DNA from: Sphagnum magellanicum
Lineage: Eukaryota; Streptophyta; Sphagnopsida; Sphagnales; Sphagnaceae
Assembly (NCBI GenBank): GCA_021904315.1
Contig: CM038922.1
Coordinates: 15,351,347 to 15,415,346, forward strand
Direction of reading: 5' to 3'
Length of the DNA stretch: 64,000 nt
Shown: positions 12,857-22,220 of the stretch, piece by piece
Numbering within the stretch: position 1 is the stretch's first letter
Layout: each line of letters opens with the position of its first letter
Notes under the pieces: generated by a model
Database searches by the model: none
What the model saw: the letters and a program-made list of their open reading frames with translations, nothing else
Told to the model about the DNA's origin: nothing
Translations under genes and position numbers: made by a program

Positions 12857-13480
12857 ATGGCAGCCATTGCAAACACAGTGTTGACTCCAAGCAGGGTGGT
12901 CAAGAACCCTTCTGCACTTGTTCTACTGTGTTCAGTATGCACAACTCTAGCAGCATCAGCTCCAGCAACACCCGCTCAAGCTGATCCAGCACCTGGCACC
13001 ACGAGTTCTAAAGCACCAAACCTGAAGAATTTTGCAATCTACAGATGGGACCCTGACAGGACTGAGAAGCCACAGCTCAAGACCTACACTGTTAACTCTG
13101 CTGAGTGTGGGCCAATGGTGTTAGATGCACTCATATGCTATGAATATTGAAGGAAGCAATGGCTTAGCCTGCTTGACAAACATCAACACAGATCCTAAGT
13201 CGGAGACAAAGATCACACATTTGCCTCACATGTATGTCATCAAGGATCTGGTGGTGGATATGACACAGTTTTGTAGCCAATACAAGAGTATTGAGCCCTG
13301 GTTGAAGACCAAGAAACCAGCCCCTGGTGGGAAAAAGCATTTGCAGACCAAAAGTGACTGCAAGAACCTTGATGGCATGTATGAGTGTATTTTGTGTGTT
13401 TGTCGTACTACTTCTTGTCCAAGTTATCGGTGGAACCGGGAGAAGTATCTAGGCCCTGCTGCACTTCTTCAGGCCCACAG
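12857..13480 (+). pseudogene. SDH2: SDH2 (succinate dehydrogenase iron-sulfur subunit) pseudogene
   Basis: This is a copy of exon 1 of the SDH2 gene at 54814-53428, starting at the same ATG context. About 71 bases are missing after codon 91 or so (near 13130), which shifts the frame and removes the [2Fe-2S] motif [10 protein letters not shown]. Further on, the [4Fe-4S] motif reads [12 protein letters not shown], where the intact gene has [12 protein letters not shown], so one cluster ligand is now Arg. The intact SYWWNP reads SYRWNR, which removes a Trp that lines the quinone site in this family. Exon 2 is absent, because the copy jumps a few bases after the exon 1 donor site into sequence homologous to 47.0 kb. 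It cannot make a working subunit. Confidence 0.95.
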
Positions 13481-13659
13481 GTAGCATATCTTCAGTTACA
13501 CCTCCTCTCTAGTCTTCTTATACATGTGTAGCAAATATCTTAGACCTGAATGATGCTATCATTGAATGCTGCAACAAACAGCTTTTGCAAGAGGGCTGAA
13601 GCAAAAAAGCATGAAGAGAATTACTTGAGTACGGAACTCAATGTGCTGCTGTTGGAGGT

Positions 13660-15922
13660 TATTGAGACAATCAGCTATCGAACTCTGGACCCAGACCCTC
13701 ATCTGCTTCCCAATCTTGGCTGAAGAAAATGGCAAAAACATGATCCAAGACATGGTAAAATATCAAGGAAGGCTATCTTCATCCCTCAAATCAAACCTCA
13801 CAATCAAGATTTGGATTACAAGATTAGCAAAATAATTCCTTAATATAAAAGAAAGAGGGAGCAGGGACACCAATGCAGCTTGCTCACTCGGAGGGTGTTA
13901 GGGAGGGAAGGAACCTTGAAAGAGCATTCTGACAATTCCTCCTCTTCATCCAAAGCTTTGACTTGGGCATAGTGTGCATACATTGCAGTTCTGGGTCTTG
14001 ACAGACGTATCACACTTTCCTGTCATTGTTGTTGCACATGAGATATTGAAGGGGATAGATCTATCTACGCCTTTGAAATGCAACATTGGGTAAGTGTATC
14101 ATCTGGTCACCAAGTTTGCCATGTTGATCTTCATGCTTGCAGTGCCCACTGCAGACTGGACTTGCATCTTTGAGAGAGGCATTGCTTCCTGGACTCCCAA
14201 AGCACCAACCATTTAGATTCTCATGTTGGGTTTCCATGGCTTCAAGACAGTGTGGTGCTGATCACAAAAGTTCTGTGAATAAATGAATAACTAGACTTGG
14301 TGTAGGATATGAAGGAGAGATGGTCTGTCAGAGTATTGTTCCTTGCAGAGATGGTGAAACTGAGGAGACATCATCAAGCTGAGTTTTCTCAGGTGAAGAA
14401 GACTTTGATGGGCTGTCAGCAAACATAAGACTACTGGTTTGTGTATGCTTCTCATCCTTGTTTGGTGATGGCTCCCTGCCTTGTTGCTTTATCGCTGCTG
14501 CCTTTGTTGCTCATCCTAGTCTCAGTGCTACCATTGACCTGCACACCAAGACTCACAACTGCTTTGCCAACTCAAAAGACAACTTGGATCTTTGTCATAC
14601 ATTATTGTGTGAATTTTTTTCCAGAAACCCACCTCATGAATGGTTTCCTGGGAGTTTTGGTTGTTGTTTTCAGAGCTCCCAGAGATGGGCACAGTGGTTA
14701 AGGGCTTGATGTTGGCTGGCGAGATTTCCACAGTCCATTGAGCTTCTGAAACACAGGTGGATTCACTGTTTTGTTGCTGAATATTCTTCTCCTTCTTCTT
14801 CTTCTTCTTCTTCTTCTTCTTCTTTGCCTTATGCATGCTCTTCTTGTCTCTCTTGGAGCTGCTTCTGGCCATGGAACTAAATGTCACAGGACTCGAGGTG
14901 TGGTCATGCGACTTTTGCACATTGAACTCTCTCTTTGCAGCCACATTCTCAGAATCCTCCTCTTGTGAAAGTCTCGTGTAGCTGTTGGAGGAGTCTGGTC
15001 TTTCGGTAACCTTCCAATGCCACACCTTACTTGCTCAGCAATAAATTTAAAAAATTGCTTCCAGGAGGAGATCTTCCTCAAGCATGGGACACAACCTGAC
15101 AGAATTCTACCAACACCAAGAAAAGAAAAAAAAAGTCTTCAAAAGTCTCTTCTTTCTTAGCCACGAAGTTAAGGACTTGCCATCTTGATTGTCATTGGTG
15201 GTCTTGCTGTCGTCCTCAATAGTGTAACTGCTGCTGCTGAGCAATCCCATGTTACTGTCCCACTCTCCTCTTGATCCTCCTCTCATCTTTGCATCTTTAC
15301 ATAGTTCAAGGTATGTGAGAGCTGCAGTTTTTTTTCATCCAGCTACTTTGTCTTCCTGTTTGCTCCCCGCCTTACTTGACCCATGAAAATCCACCGACAA
15401 CAAACAAGAAAAAACCACAACAACAGAACTAGAGTTTTGAATTCTCTGTTTCTATGTGCGGAGAAAACCCTGTTTCCTGAGCTCTCTCATCACATTGAAA
15501 GTCTAGTGGCACAATCAACAAAACATTGAGCTTTTTCTTTCTCCATGTTTTTTCACAGCAAAACACAAAGCACATTGGAAATTCATGTGCATGGGCTGAG
15601 CTCTCTGATGGAGTACACTGTTACTGTGCAAAGACATTTGAGGCTGAGAAGTGCCATACTGCAACAGAACCAGGAAGAAAAGGGTTTGATTGCAGATTGA
15701 TTCTGAGTACACAACCGGTTTTTGTTTTGCTTTTGCTTTTGTTTTTTTCCTGGGAAAGAGAAACACACTACCATCTGACATGTAGATTTCCATGGCTTGG
15801 GGAACCATTGCCAGGAGCATCTCACATCGCCTGATGCTGTCTTCGATCCCAAGATCCAGTTCATTCTTCCCAATGTCACCTTCCTCAGGCTCTCTAGAAT
15901 TGCCCGATCAAGGGATACCCAT
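13660..15922 (-). pseudogene. Broken front half of the CTF-motif repeat gene
   Basis: This is an inverted copy of the front of the gene at 43770-49951, covering the equivalents of exons 1-4 and 6-8. The start codon context is kept at 15922, but the fifth codon is a stop. The exon 3 equivalent (about 15024 to 14640) is still open over its whole length, with a longer lysine run from an expanded AAG repeat. The GTAAGA donor at the end of exon 2 has become CTAAGA. Exon 4 has a small frame-changing deletion. Exon 5 is deleted, and everything after exon 8 is missing. No promoter or 3' end belonging to the copy is evident. Confidence 0.9.
14786..14823. repeat. (TTC)n microsatellite inside a pseudo-exon
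   Basis: About twelve TTC triplets. On the minus strand they encode the long lysine run of the exon 3 equivalent. The intact gene at 44861-44890 has a shorter, interrupted AAG run. Confidence 0.9.
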
Positions 15923-16394
15923 TTCAACTCAAGTAAACTTACTCCAGAAACTCCCAAGAGGAAGAGATTCACAAGAAGTGCGTAGCAGAAGCCTCAGTTG
16001 TCACAATGTTCAATTTTGCATCAACTCTCTGAACTAGAAATTGAGTACATCTAATCTTGTTTCTTTGAAGGAAATTTAGAAACAATTTCATATAAGAAGA
16101 AACAGAATTCTTATCCTGCATTTCAATGCACAACATATTCATTCAAGATCATTGTCCAGATGACCCATTTCCAACCTAGTGCATAGTAATATCTATTTTT
16201 GTTGTTGTTGGGAATTTGTCGATGGGTGGTCTGGAGTGCAGTGTTTCAATGCAGTTGTGACATTGGGTTGTTGTAAGATTTTGTGTGTTTGTTTGTTTAT
16301 TTGTCCCATGGCTGGGAAGCTTTGCAGTTAGTTAGTAGGATAGGGTTCTTTTTTTCTCCTTTTGTGGGGCAACTGAATTTGTATTTTAGGTGCC

Positions 16395-17165
16395 TGTTTA
16401 ATGGTCACAATTTCATTAAATTTTGGTACTAAATGCTGGTCTCACACCACAATGGGTTATAGGGCTCCAAAGCCTTTGGTATTCACACGAACGTGTGTTT
16501 TAAGTTTAGGGTTGATGTGTTGGGTTTCTTATATTTTAACCTTAAGCCATGATGGGTTAGGCATCCAAAGTATTTTGGTGTTACATAAATAATGTGTGTT
16601 AAGTTTAGGGTTTGTATGTTTGATTTCATATTTTAACATTAGGCCACAATTGGATAGCTCCAAAGTTTCTTGGTTCACACAAACATGTTTTAAGTTTGGG
16701 GTTGGTGTGTTGGGTTTCTTATGTCATGTGTAGGCCACAATGGTTTAGGGCTACAAAGTGTGGTGTTCAAATGAACACATTTTAAGGTTTGGGTTGGTGT
16801 GTTGGGGTTTTTATATGATCCTTAGCCATAATGTTATAAGGTTACATCGTTTGGTGTGCAAACAAAAACATAGTAGGGTTAGGATTGGTGTCATGTGAAC
16901 TTCTTATTTCAACCTTAGGCAATTTAAATGTTTTAGTGATTTAAAGTTTGATGTCACACAAACACGTTTTAGGGTTAGGGTTGTGGCATTGTGCTTTGTA
17001 CTTCAACTTTAGCCCACATTGGTTTAGGGTTCAAAAGTTTGGTGTTCACACAAACATATTTGAGGGTTAAGTTGTTGGGCTTTTTAGCTCAACGTTAGGC
17101 CAAAATCTCCCAAGTTTGCTCTTCAAACAAACCCATTATTGGGTGAAGGTTGGTGTGTTTGGTTT
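16395..17165. repeat. Tandem repeat of about 92 bases with telomere-like cores
   Basis: About eight diverged units, each with TTTAGGGTT or a close variant, a GGTGTGTTGGGTTTCTTA-like block, and a TTAGGCCACAATGG-like block. The equivalent place in the parental block (about 43261-43400, reverse complement) holds only one to two units. The array was therefore expanded in this copy or contracted in the parent. Confidence 0.85.
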
Positions 17166-17439
17166 CCTTATCTTGACATTTTTTCATGTCATGAGCCTCC
17201 TATTCAGAACTTTTGAAAAAAAGTTTGTCTACCTAGGTATTGTTGTTTAGCTTAAAAAGAAATTTGAACCTACAATTTGTCTGATTGTGGAAAATTATTG
17301 TTAGTAATGTTATAAATTAGTGACAACATATCAAGTTTCTAAATTTTAAAATTTTGTGATGAGAATCTTTTAATTATACCAACACAATGAATGGTTTCCA
17401 ATAGTGTAAACACACTCATGATCGTTTTAAATTCCCATG

Positions 17440-17662
17440 CTTGCCATTTTGCCTTGGCAATTGGGCATGCAACTTAAAAGAGTATTCTAGCTTTGGGCAA
17501 ATAATATCCACGAATAATTTAACCTATGAGGAACATCATAAGAAACACTTGAGTCTAATCAAAATTGTTAACTTCATGTTTCAAAATGACATTCCAAGGA
17601 CTTCGTGGGATGGGACACCAACCAACCCGCTAGAAAATCCCAATCCAAAGTATTCTTTTTAA
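17440..17662 (+). other. Open frame shared by both copies of the duplication
   Basis: A 73-codon frame that includes PFCLGNWACNLKEYSSFG and NFMFQNDIPRTSWDG. The same frame is open in the parental copy (minus strand, 43146-42916) with only a few residue changes. I do not recognise the protein. It could be an exon of an unidentified gene or an open remnant of a mobile element. The two copies are young enough that an open frame could survive by chance. Confidence 0.35.
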
Positions 17663-17959
17663 AATTTCAGATCAGATAGGTAGGGTGCAATTCAATGAAA
17701 AAGGATAAATTTTATAACTCACTTCAAAATAAATAGGGTTCCAAGAAATGGATTATGAGAACATATCTAGAATATATTTTAAATGTTCTCAATTTTAATA
17801 AAACATTTTTTAAAATCCTGTTATTTCATAGCATACAAAACCCAACTCCCCCTCCCCCACCTTTTTTATTTCATGTGCTTCATAAATATTTAAAACATAA
17901 CCTCTGCAAAGATAATTTCAGGGATGGCAAGGAATGGAGGGGGGGGGGAGAGTGGACTC

Positions 17960-18500
17960 ATATTACAACCTGTTGTTCAATTGCTCTTGAATTAGTATTA
18001 ATCTTATTGGCCAAGACAGACTTTAATTTAGAAAAACGATTGCAGCCAGTGATTTTTATTTTAAAAAATTGTGGCGAAAATTCCCCTATTTTGCTATTAA
18101 AAAAAAGTCCCAAAAGCAACATGGTCAAGGGAACTTTTTGGGAAAAAAAAAAATTTCAAAAAAATTCATCACACATTTGGAGGGAAGAAAGTTATGAAAT
18201 TGCCAAGAATTTTGGACAATTTGGGCAGATTTTTAGGAACTTTCTTCTTTTGAAATCGGCATATTTAGCAAATAGGTTCTAATGATTGTTCACCAACATG
18301 TAATAAGATCCCTCGAATTTAATTTTTCACTTCTTTATTTGTCTTGTAACCACATAGATACCTATGTGGCTAAAATCCTCTTGTGGGTAAATCACCACTT
18401 TGGGTACACAACATGAGAAAATTGGAAATAGAAACACTACTGAATCTAGCACAATTAACAATAAAGAAATTTAGCTATTGAAAATGACAATAACTTTGTT
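17960..18500. other. Unassigned AT-rich sequence
   Basis: The frame 17755-18282 is open for 175 codons, but its composition is poly-Lys/Phe from A- and T-rich DNA, and its first half lies inside the noncoding end of the duplication. A G-run lies at 17939-17949. I see no gene. Confidence 0.45.
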
Positions 18501-18504
18501 CTAT

Positions 18505-18725
18505 GATTTCATTGGTCATGCCTACCAAGGCAAAGACATTGTGTTTAGACTCATTGTAGAGCAGCTTAAGGGATTTTGGCCCCCCCAGGTAATAATAATA
18601 ATAGGTCTATTTTTTATATGAGAGTTTTTGAAAGATGATATTTTGGCTTGTGTTGAAACTTGTGAATAGTTATAGAGTTATGATATCTTGAAGGATTTTG
18701 GTTTTTTTTAAAGGATTATTTTGAA
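18505..18725. repeat. Dispersed repeat, inverted partner at 31.4 kb
   Basis: The reverse complement of about 31415-31575 matches this stretch. Shared blocks are GCCTACCAAGGCAA, ATTGTGTTTAGA, and GATGATATTTTGGCTTGTGT. The two copies flank the LEA_5 and polymerase lambda region in opposite orientation. The family was not identified. Confidence 0.75.
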
Positions 18726-18877
18726 GATTATATTTTTGCATGGTGAAAGTTTTGAATTTTTATAATTTTGTTTTGTTTTGTTTTAAGATATATCTTTTAA
18801 TGCAAATACATTATAACAAAAGGTGTCCTTGTACACTAAATGATTTAGGTGAATTTTGAGTGAATTCATTGATCTAA

Positions 18878-19190
18878 TGAATAAGAATTAATGAATTACA
18901 CCCACATTTTGTAATGATGATGATAAAGTCACATCATATATATTAATTCATTTGGTCTGACTGTGACAGTGATTCTGGACGGATAGTGGTCACGGACAGT
19001 TGTTTGAAAAAAAAAGTTTTTTTAAAAAACCAAAAACATCAACCAAACATTGTTGAAACAAAAACATCAACCAAACATTGTTGAAATAACACACCTGTGC
19101 ATTATGCACAGGGTTCACACTAGTTTTGTATAATGAACAAGAATTAGTGAACTGCACCCACATTTTGTAATAATGATGACAAGGTCACAT
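18878..19190. repeat. Direct repeat pair of about 60 bases, with a nested 28-base duplication
   Basis: 18878-18936 and 19132-19190 share an AATGAATAAGAATTAATGAA-like start and the block ACCCACATTTTGTAAT. Between them, 19034-19088 holds two copies of a 28-base unit containing ACATCAACCAAACATTGTTG. This may mark an old insertion or slippage. Confidence 0.7.
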
Positions 19191-19509
19191 TGTGACACAC
19201 CCCTTGTTTACTTATTTAGTTATTGTTCTTGTTGATTTCAGCTTGTTTGTTTGTTGATGAGAGAGATGAGTCTGATACAGTTCATGGGGGAAGCAGCAGC
19301 AGTAAGCTGCTGCAGCTCACTGTGATCACTGTGTGTGGAAACAGGCAGTCAGTGAGTGGGTGGGTGGGCGGATCATCAGTGATCCTGCATCTGCACTGCA
19401 GCTAAACTCTAGACTGGAGACTCCACTGCTGCAAATCTGCAGTTTGTGTGAAAAGCTGTGGTGGAGCAACAGATCAGACAACAAATCGTCTTCTGTTTTG
19501 TACCTGCAG

Positions 19510-19517
19510 CATGCATG
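19510..19517. promoter_or_regulatory. RY (Sph) element upstream of the LEA_5 gene
   Basis: CATGCATG, the palindromic core bound by B3-domain factors of the ABI3/FUS3/LEC2 group, lies about 200 bases upstream of the TATA box. It fits the seed/desiccation expression known for Em genes. I found no ACGTG ABRE core between 18.9 kb and the start codon, although ABREs usually accompany RY boxes in Em promoters. Confidence 0.6.
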
Positions 19518-19676
19518 CACAAGATCTGATCCAACATTTGTAGCTGTGCGTCTGCATCTGCATCGCTGCTGAATCTATCTACTGCCAACTGCCTGGTGCT
19601 CAACATGACACCACTGCTCCAGCACAGCTGATTGAAGTCAGTCAGTCGCCTCTAGTGAAGCCCAACTATCTCGCTG

Positions 19677-19698
19677 TCGATCGATCGATCGATCGATG
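19677..19698. repeat. (TCGA)n microsatellite
   Basis: About five TCGA units directly upstream of the TATA box of the LEA_5 gene. Confidence 0.9.
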
Positions 19699-19709
19699 GA
19701 TGTAAAGTG

Positions 19710-19718
19710 TATATATAT
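19710..19718 (+). promoter_or_regulatory. TATA box of the LEA_5 gene
   Basis: TATATATAT lies about 180 bases upstream of the ATG at 19891. A start site roughly 30 bases downstream would give a 5' leader of about 150 bases. Inferred from sequence alone. Confidence 0.55.
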
Positions 19719-19890
19719 GTGTGTGTGAAGTTCAACAGTGATCGATAGAATTTATTTTCAAGCGAAAGATTTATATAGAAAGATTGTTGTATCGAAGCTT
19801 GTAACAGGCAGCTGTAACGAAGAAGCTGTGAGAATCGATCAAAGCACCGCTTGCAGATCACACACGAATTATATATTTCAGAGCGCCCAA

Positions 19891-20460
19891 ATGTCGTCGG
19901 CTGCAGATCGGAAGGAGCTCGATGCTAGAGCTCGTTCGGGCGAGACGGTCGTAGAGGGAGGTACAGGAGGCAAAAGTCTTGAAGCCCAGGAGCATCTCGC
20001 TGAGGGTATGACGATTACCTGCACATGAAAATGTGCAACAACAAAAACAACAAGATGATGCCGAAACTTTTTTTTTTTTTGGGTTTCTTGACAGTCGTGT
20101 GAAATTTTCTTTTGTATAAAAACTTGTGAAGTATGCGTATGGATCTGGAAATCTTGCACATCGTAGTTTATGAAGTATGCATATGGATCTGGAAATCTTG
20201 CACATTGTCGTTTGTGAAGTATGCACAATATGGATCTGGAAATCTCGCACATCGTAATGTATGAAGTATGCATGTGGGTAATGCTGCATTTTGGTGCAGG
20301 TCGCAGTCGAGGAGGCCAAGCACGAGCTGGGCAGTTGGGAACTGAAGGATACCAGGAAATGGGGAAGAAAGGAGGTCTAGCCACCACCGACATGTCGGGA
20401 GGAGAAGCTGCTGCTGAGAAAGGGATCAAGCTGGATGAATCCAAGTTCACCAAAAACTAA
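19891..20460 (+). CDS. EM: Em-like LEA_5 (group 1 LEA) protein, 91 aa
   Basis: Two exons, 19891-20005 and 20300-20460, joined in phase by a GT-AG intron that splits the first Gly of GRSRGG. The 91-residue product is a typical Em protein. It has the N-terminal [13 protein letters not shown] block, then [17 protein letters not shown], a single copy of the 20-residue Em repeat (it includes [15 protein letters not shown]), and a C-terminal DESKF tail. Em proteins are small, very hydrophilic, disordered and Gly-rich. They accumulate in drying seeds or stress-treated moss tissue and protect cell contents during water loss, usually under ABA and ABI3 control. The start is the first ATG that gives the family N terminus; the frame stays open upstream, but that part has no LEA character. 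Cytosolic, no signal peptide. Confidence 0.96.
20127..20275. repeat. 44-base minisatellite inside the LEA_5 intron
   Basis: Three full units and one partial unit begin at 20127, 20171, 20215 and 20262. Each carries TGAAGTATGC, then ATGGATCTGGAAATC and a GCACATCGT-like block. The array fills about half of the 294-base intron. Confidence 0.9.
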
Positions 20461-21980
20461 CCTCATAAAATTTGCAACAACAACAAAAACAACTACAAAC
20501 AACACGAAGAAGCTCTAGCTGCAGCAGCTAGTAGAACAACACTCATGCAGAACTAGTTGTTAGAAAATATTGCAGAGCTCTGGCCACAAAATCAATGCAT
20601 TTGCAACTAGTATTGAAAATTTTCTCATGTGGGTGTTGTTGTTTTTTGTTGTTGTTACATGCTCTTGGGAATTTTTTGGAGGTTTTGAGGTTTACAGTTT
20701 GCTCTCTTGTAAGTAACCACTTCTTTGGGTGCAGATTTTGAGGAAGGCTAGGAGATTTTGAGGTTTTACATGCACAGCAGTAAAAGGAATGAATGTGTGC
20801 ATGTGCAGTAGGAATGTGTTTAGGGTTTTTGAGGTTGAGGGTTTTGAGGGTTTAACATACATGTATGGTCTATAGAGATTGATTTACAGTCTTAATGTAC
20901 AGTCCAAACTTTTGAGGACATGGAAGTATTATGTATGTGTAACCTTGAAATGGTTTTTCTTGTAAGGAAATGTTTTGTGTTTTGTGTGTTTTTCTAAAAA
21001 AATATTGAAATGTGTTGTATACTTTTTTGAGGTTTAAAATTAGCAATTCTAGAATACATTGGCATGTTTTGTGTGTTTTTCTAAAAAATATTGAAATGTG
21101 TTGTGTACTTTTTTGAGGTTTAAAATTAGCAATTCTAGAATACATTGGCATAATATTGAGTGAAATAAAATATCTACCTTTTAATTTTGTATCTTTAATA
21201 ATCATGCTTTTGTAGCAGTAGTAGGAGGGCAGGTTGCATGCATGATTTCGAAATTACTTTTTTTGAGTGTAGAATTTGGAATTATTAAAAAAAAATTGCC
21301 TTTTTTGGAATTTAAATTAAAATTCTAATATGGGTTTTTGGAATTTGAATCTTTGGCTTGCTAAGTCCAATTTTGAGTGGCTTTTGAATTTTTTATAAAT
21401 TCTAGCATGTTTTCAAACTGACGAAAATATGTTGCCTTACCAAAAGTGAAAGGAGCAGAAATGGGTGCTTGTCCCACCTATGAAAATACTCTAGTGAAAA
21501 AGAACTAGTGTGACATGTGGTGTTGGCCCAAGTGTGAACTGGTTGAGTTACTCAACTAATTTTTCCTTCCAAAGTCATTTTTTGTAAATTAATTCAATTT
21601 TTAATGACCAAAAAAAAAAAAACTCAAAATTCAATCTCTCGCACACTTCAAGTCTAAAAATTTCTAAATCACCTTCATTAAATATTTTACTCGCTGAGGG
21701 TTTTCTAACAACGCTCAAGAGCATATCCAAATTCCTCTATAAATTTTAGTTTTGATTTAAATTTTAAATGAAAGTTTTAGGAAATTTTTAATCAATATTC
21801 AATAGCTGAATCTCCATCATAGGTCAAAACATTATGAAACAAACTCGATGCACTCATACTTTGTCAAGAATTTTCCAACAATACCAAGAGCATGAACATC
21901 TATCTATGAAGCAAGGTAGTTTGTTTTGTTTTGTTTCCATGTTGAAATCTCCCAAACCATGGATCTTCATGTTGGCCAAA
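20461..21980. other. Downstream region of the LEA_5 gene
   Basis: 20461-20960 is probably the 3' untranslated and flanking region, GT-rich with several GTTGTTG runs. After that the sequence is AT-rich. No further gene is seen. Confidence 0.5.
20978..21150. repeat. 86-base tandem duplication
   Basis: Two almost identical units, each with TTGAGGTTTAAAATTAGCAA and TTCTAGAATACATTGGCA. The near identity suggests a recent duplication. Confidence 0.95.
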
Positions 21981-22018
21981 CCACGGATCTTCATGTTGCA
22001 CTCTTGATATCTTCGGAA

Positions 22019-22220
22019 CCCAAACCACAAATCTTCACATTGTTTGCTTGCTATCTTTGGAAAGCTCTTGATGAGCGGGGTCCAACCCAAACCACAAATC
22101 TTCACATTGTTTGCTTGCTATCTTTGGAAAGCTCTTGATGAGTAGGGTCCAACCCAAACCACAAATCTTCACATTGTTTGCTTGCTATCTTTGGAAAGCT
22201 CTTGATGAGTAGGGGTGTAG
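22019..22220. repeat. 67-base tandem repeat, three near-identical units
   Basis: Units start at 22019, 22086 and 22153 and hold CAAACCACAAATCTTCACAT and TATCTTTGGAAAGCTCTTGA. Just upstream (21955-22010) a 24-base unit with the same ATCTTCATGTTG core is repeated twice, so the array seems to have grown stepwise. Confidence 0.95.

Larger units (their letters stand above)
12620..17960. repeat. Shrunken inverted copy of the 41.2-55.0 kb gene block
   Basis: Read as reverse complement, this region follows the order of 55.0 to 41.2 kb. 12620-13490 matches 54113-55010, 13495-14275 matches about 46190-47000, 14285-17670 matches about 42885-45440, and 17700-17950 matches about 41210-41385. Missing from this copy are 47.0-54.1 kb (GluTRBP, SDH2 exon 2 and the back half of the repeat-protein gene), about 45.44-46.19 kb, and about 41.39-42.88 kb. 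Identity looks near 90 percent in the exons I compared by eye. The copy carries only broken genes, so it is the derived one. Confidence 0.9.

Noticed and set aside
17755-18282. 175-codon plus-strand frame
   Set aside because: It starts in noncoding duplicated sequence and is rich in Lys/Phe/Asn from A- and T-rich DNA, with no motif.
19878-20453. 191-codon minus-strand frame over the LEA_5 gene
   Set aside because: It is an antisense shadow of the two LEA_5 exons and the intron minisatellite. The plus strand carries the conserved protein.
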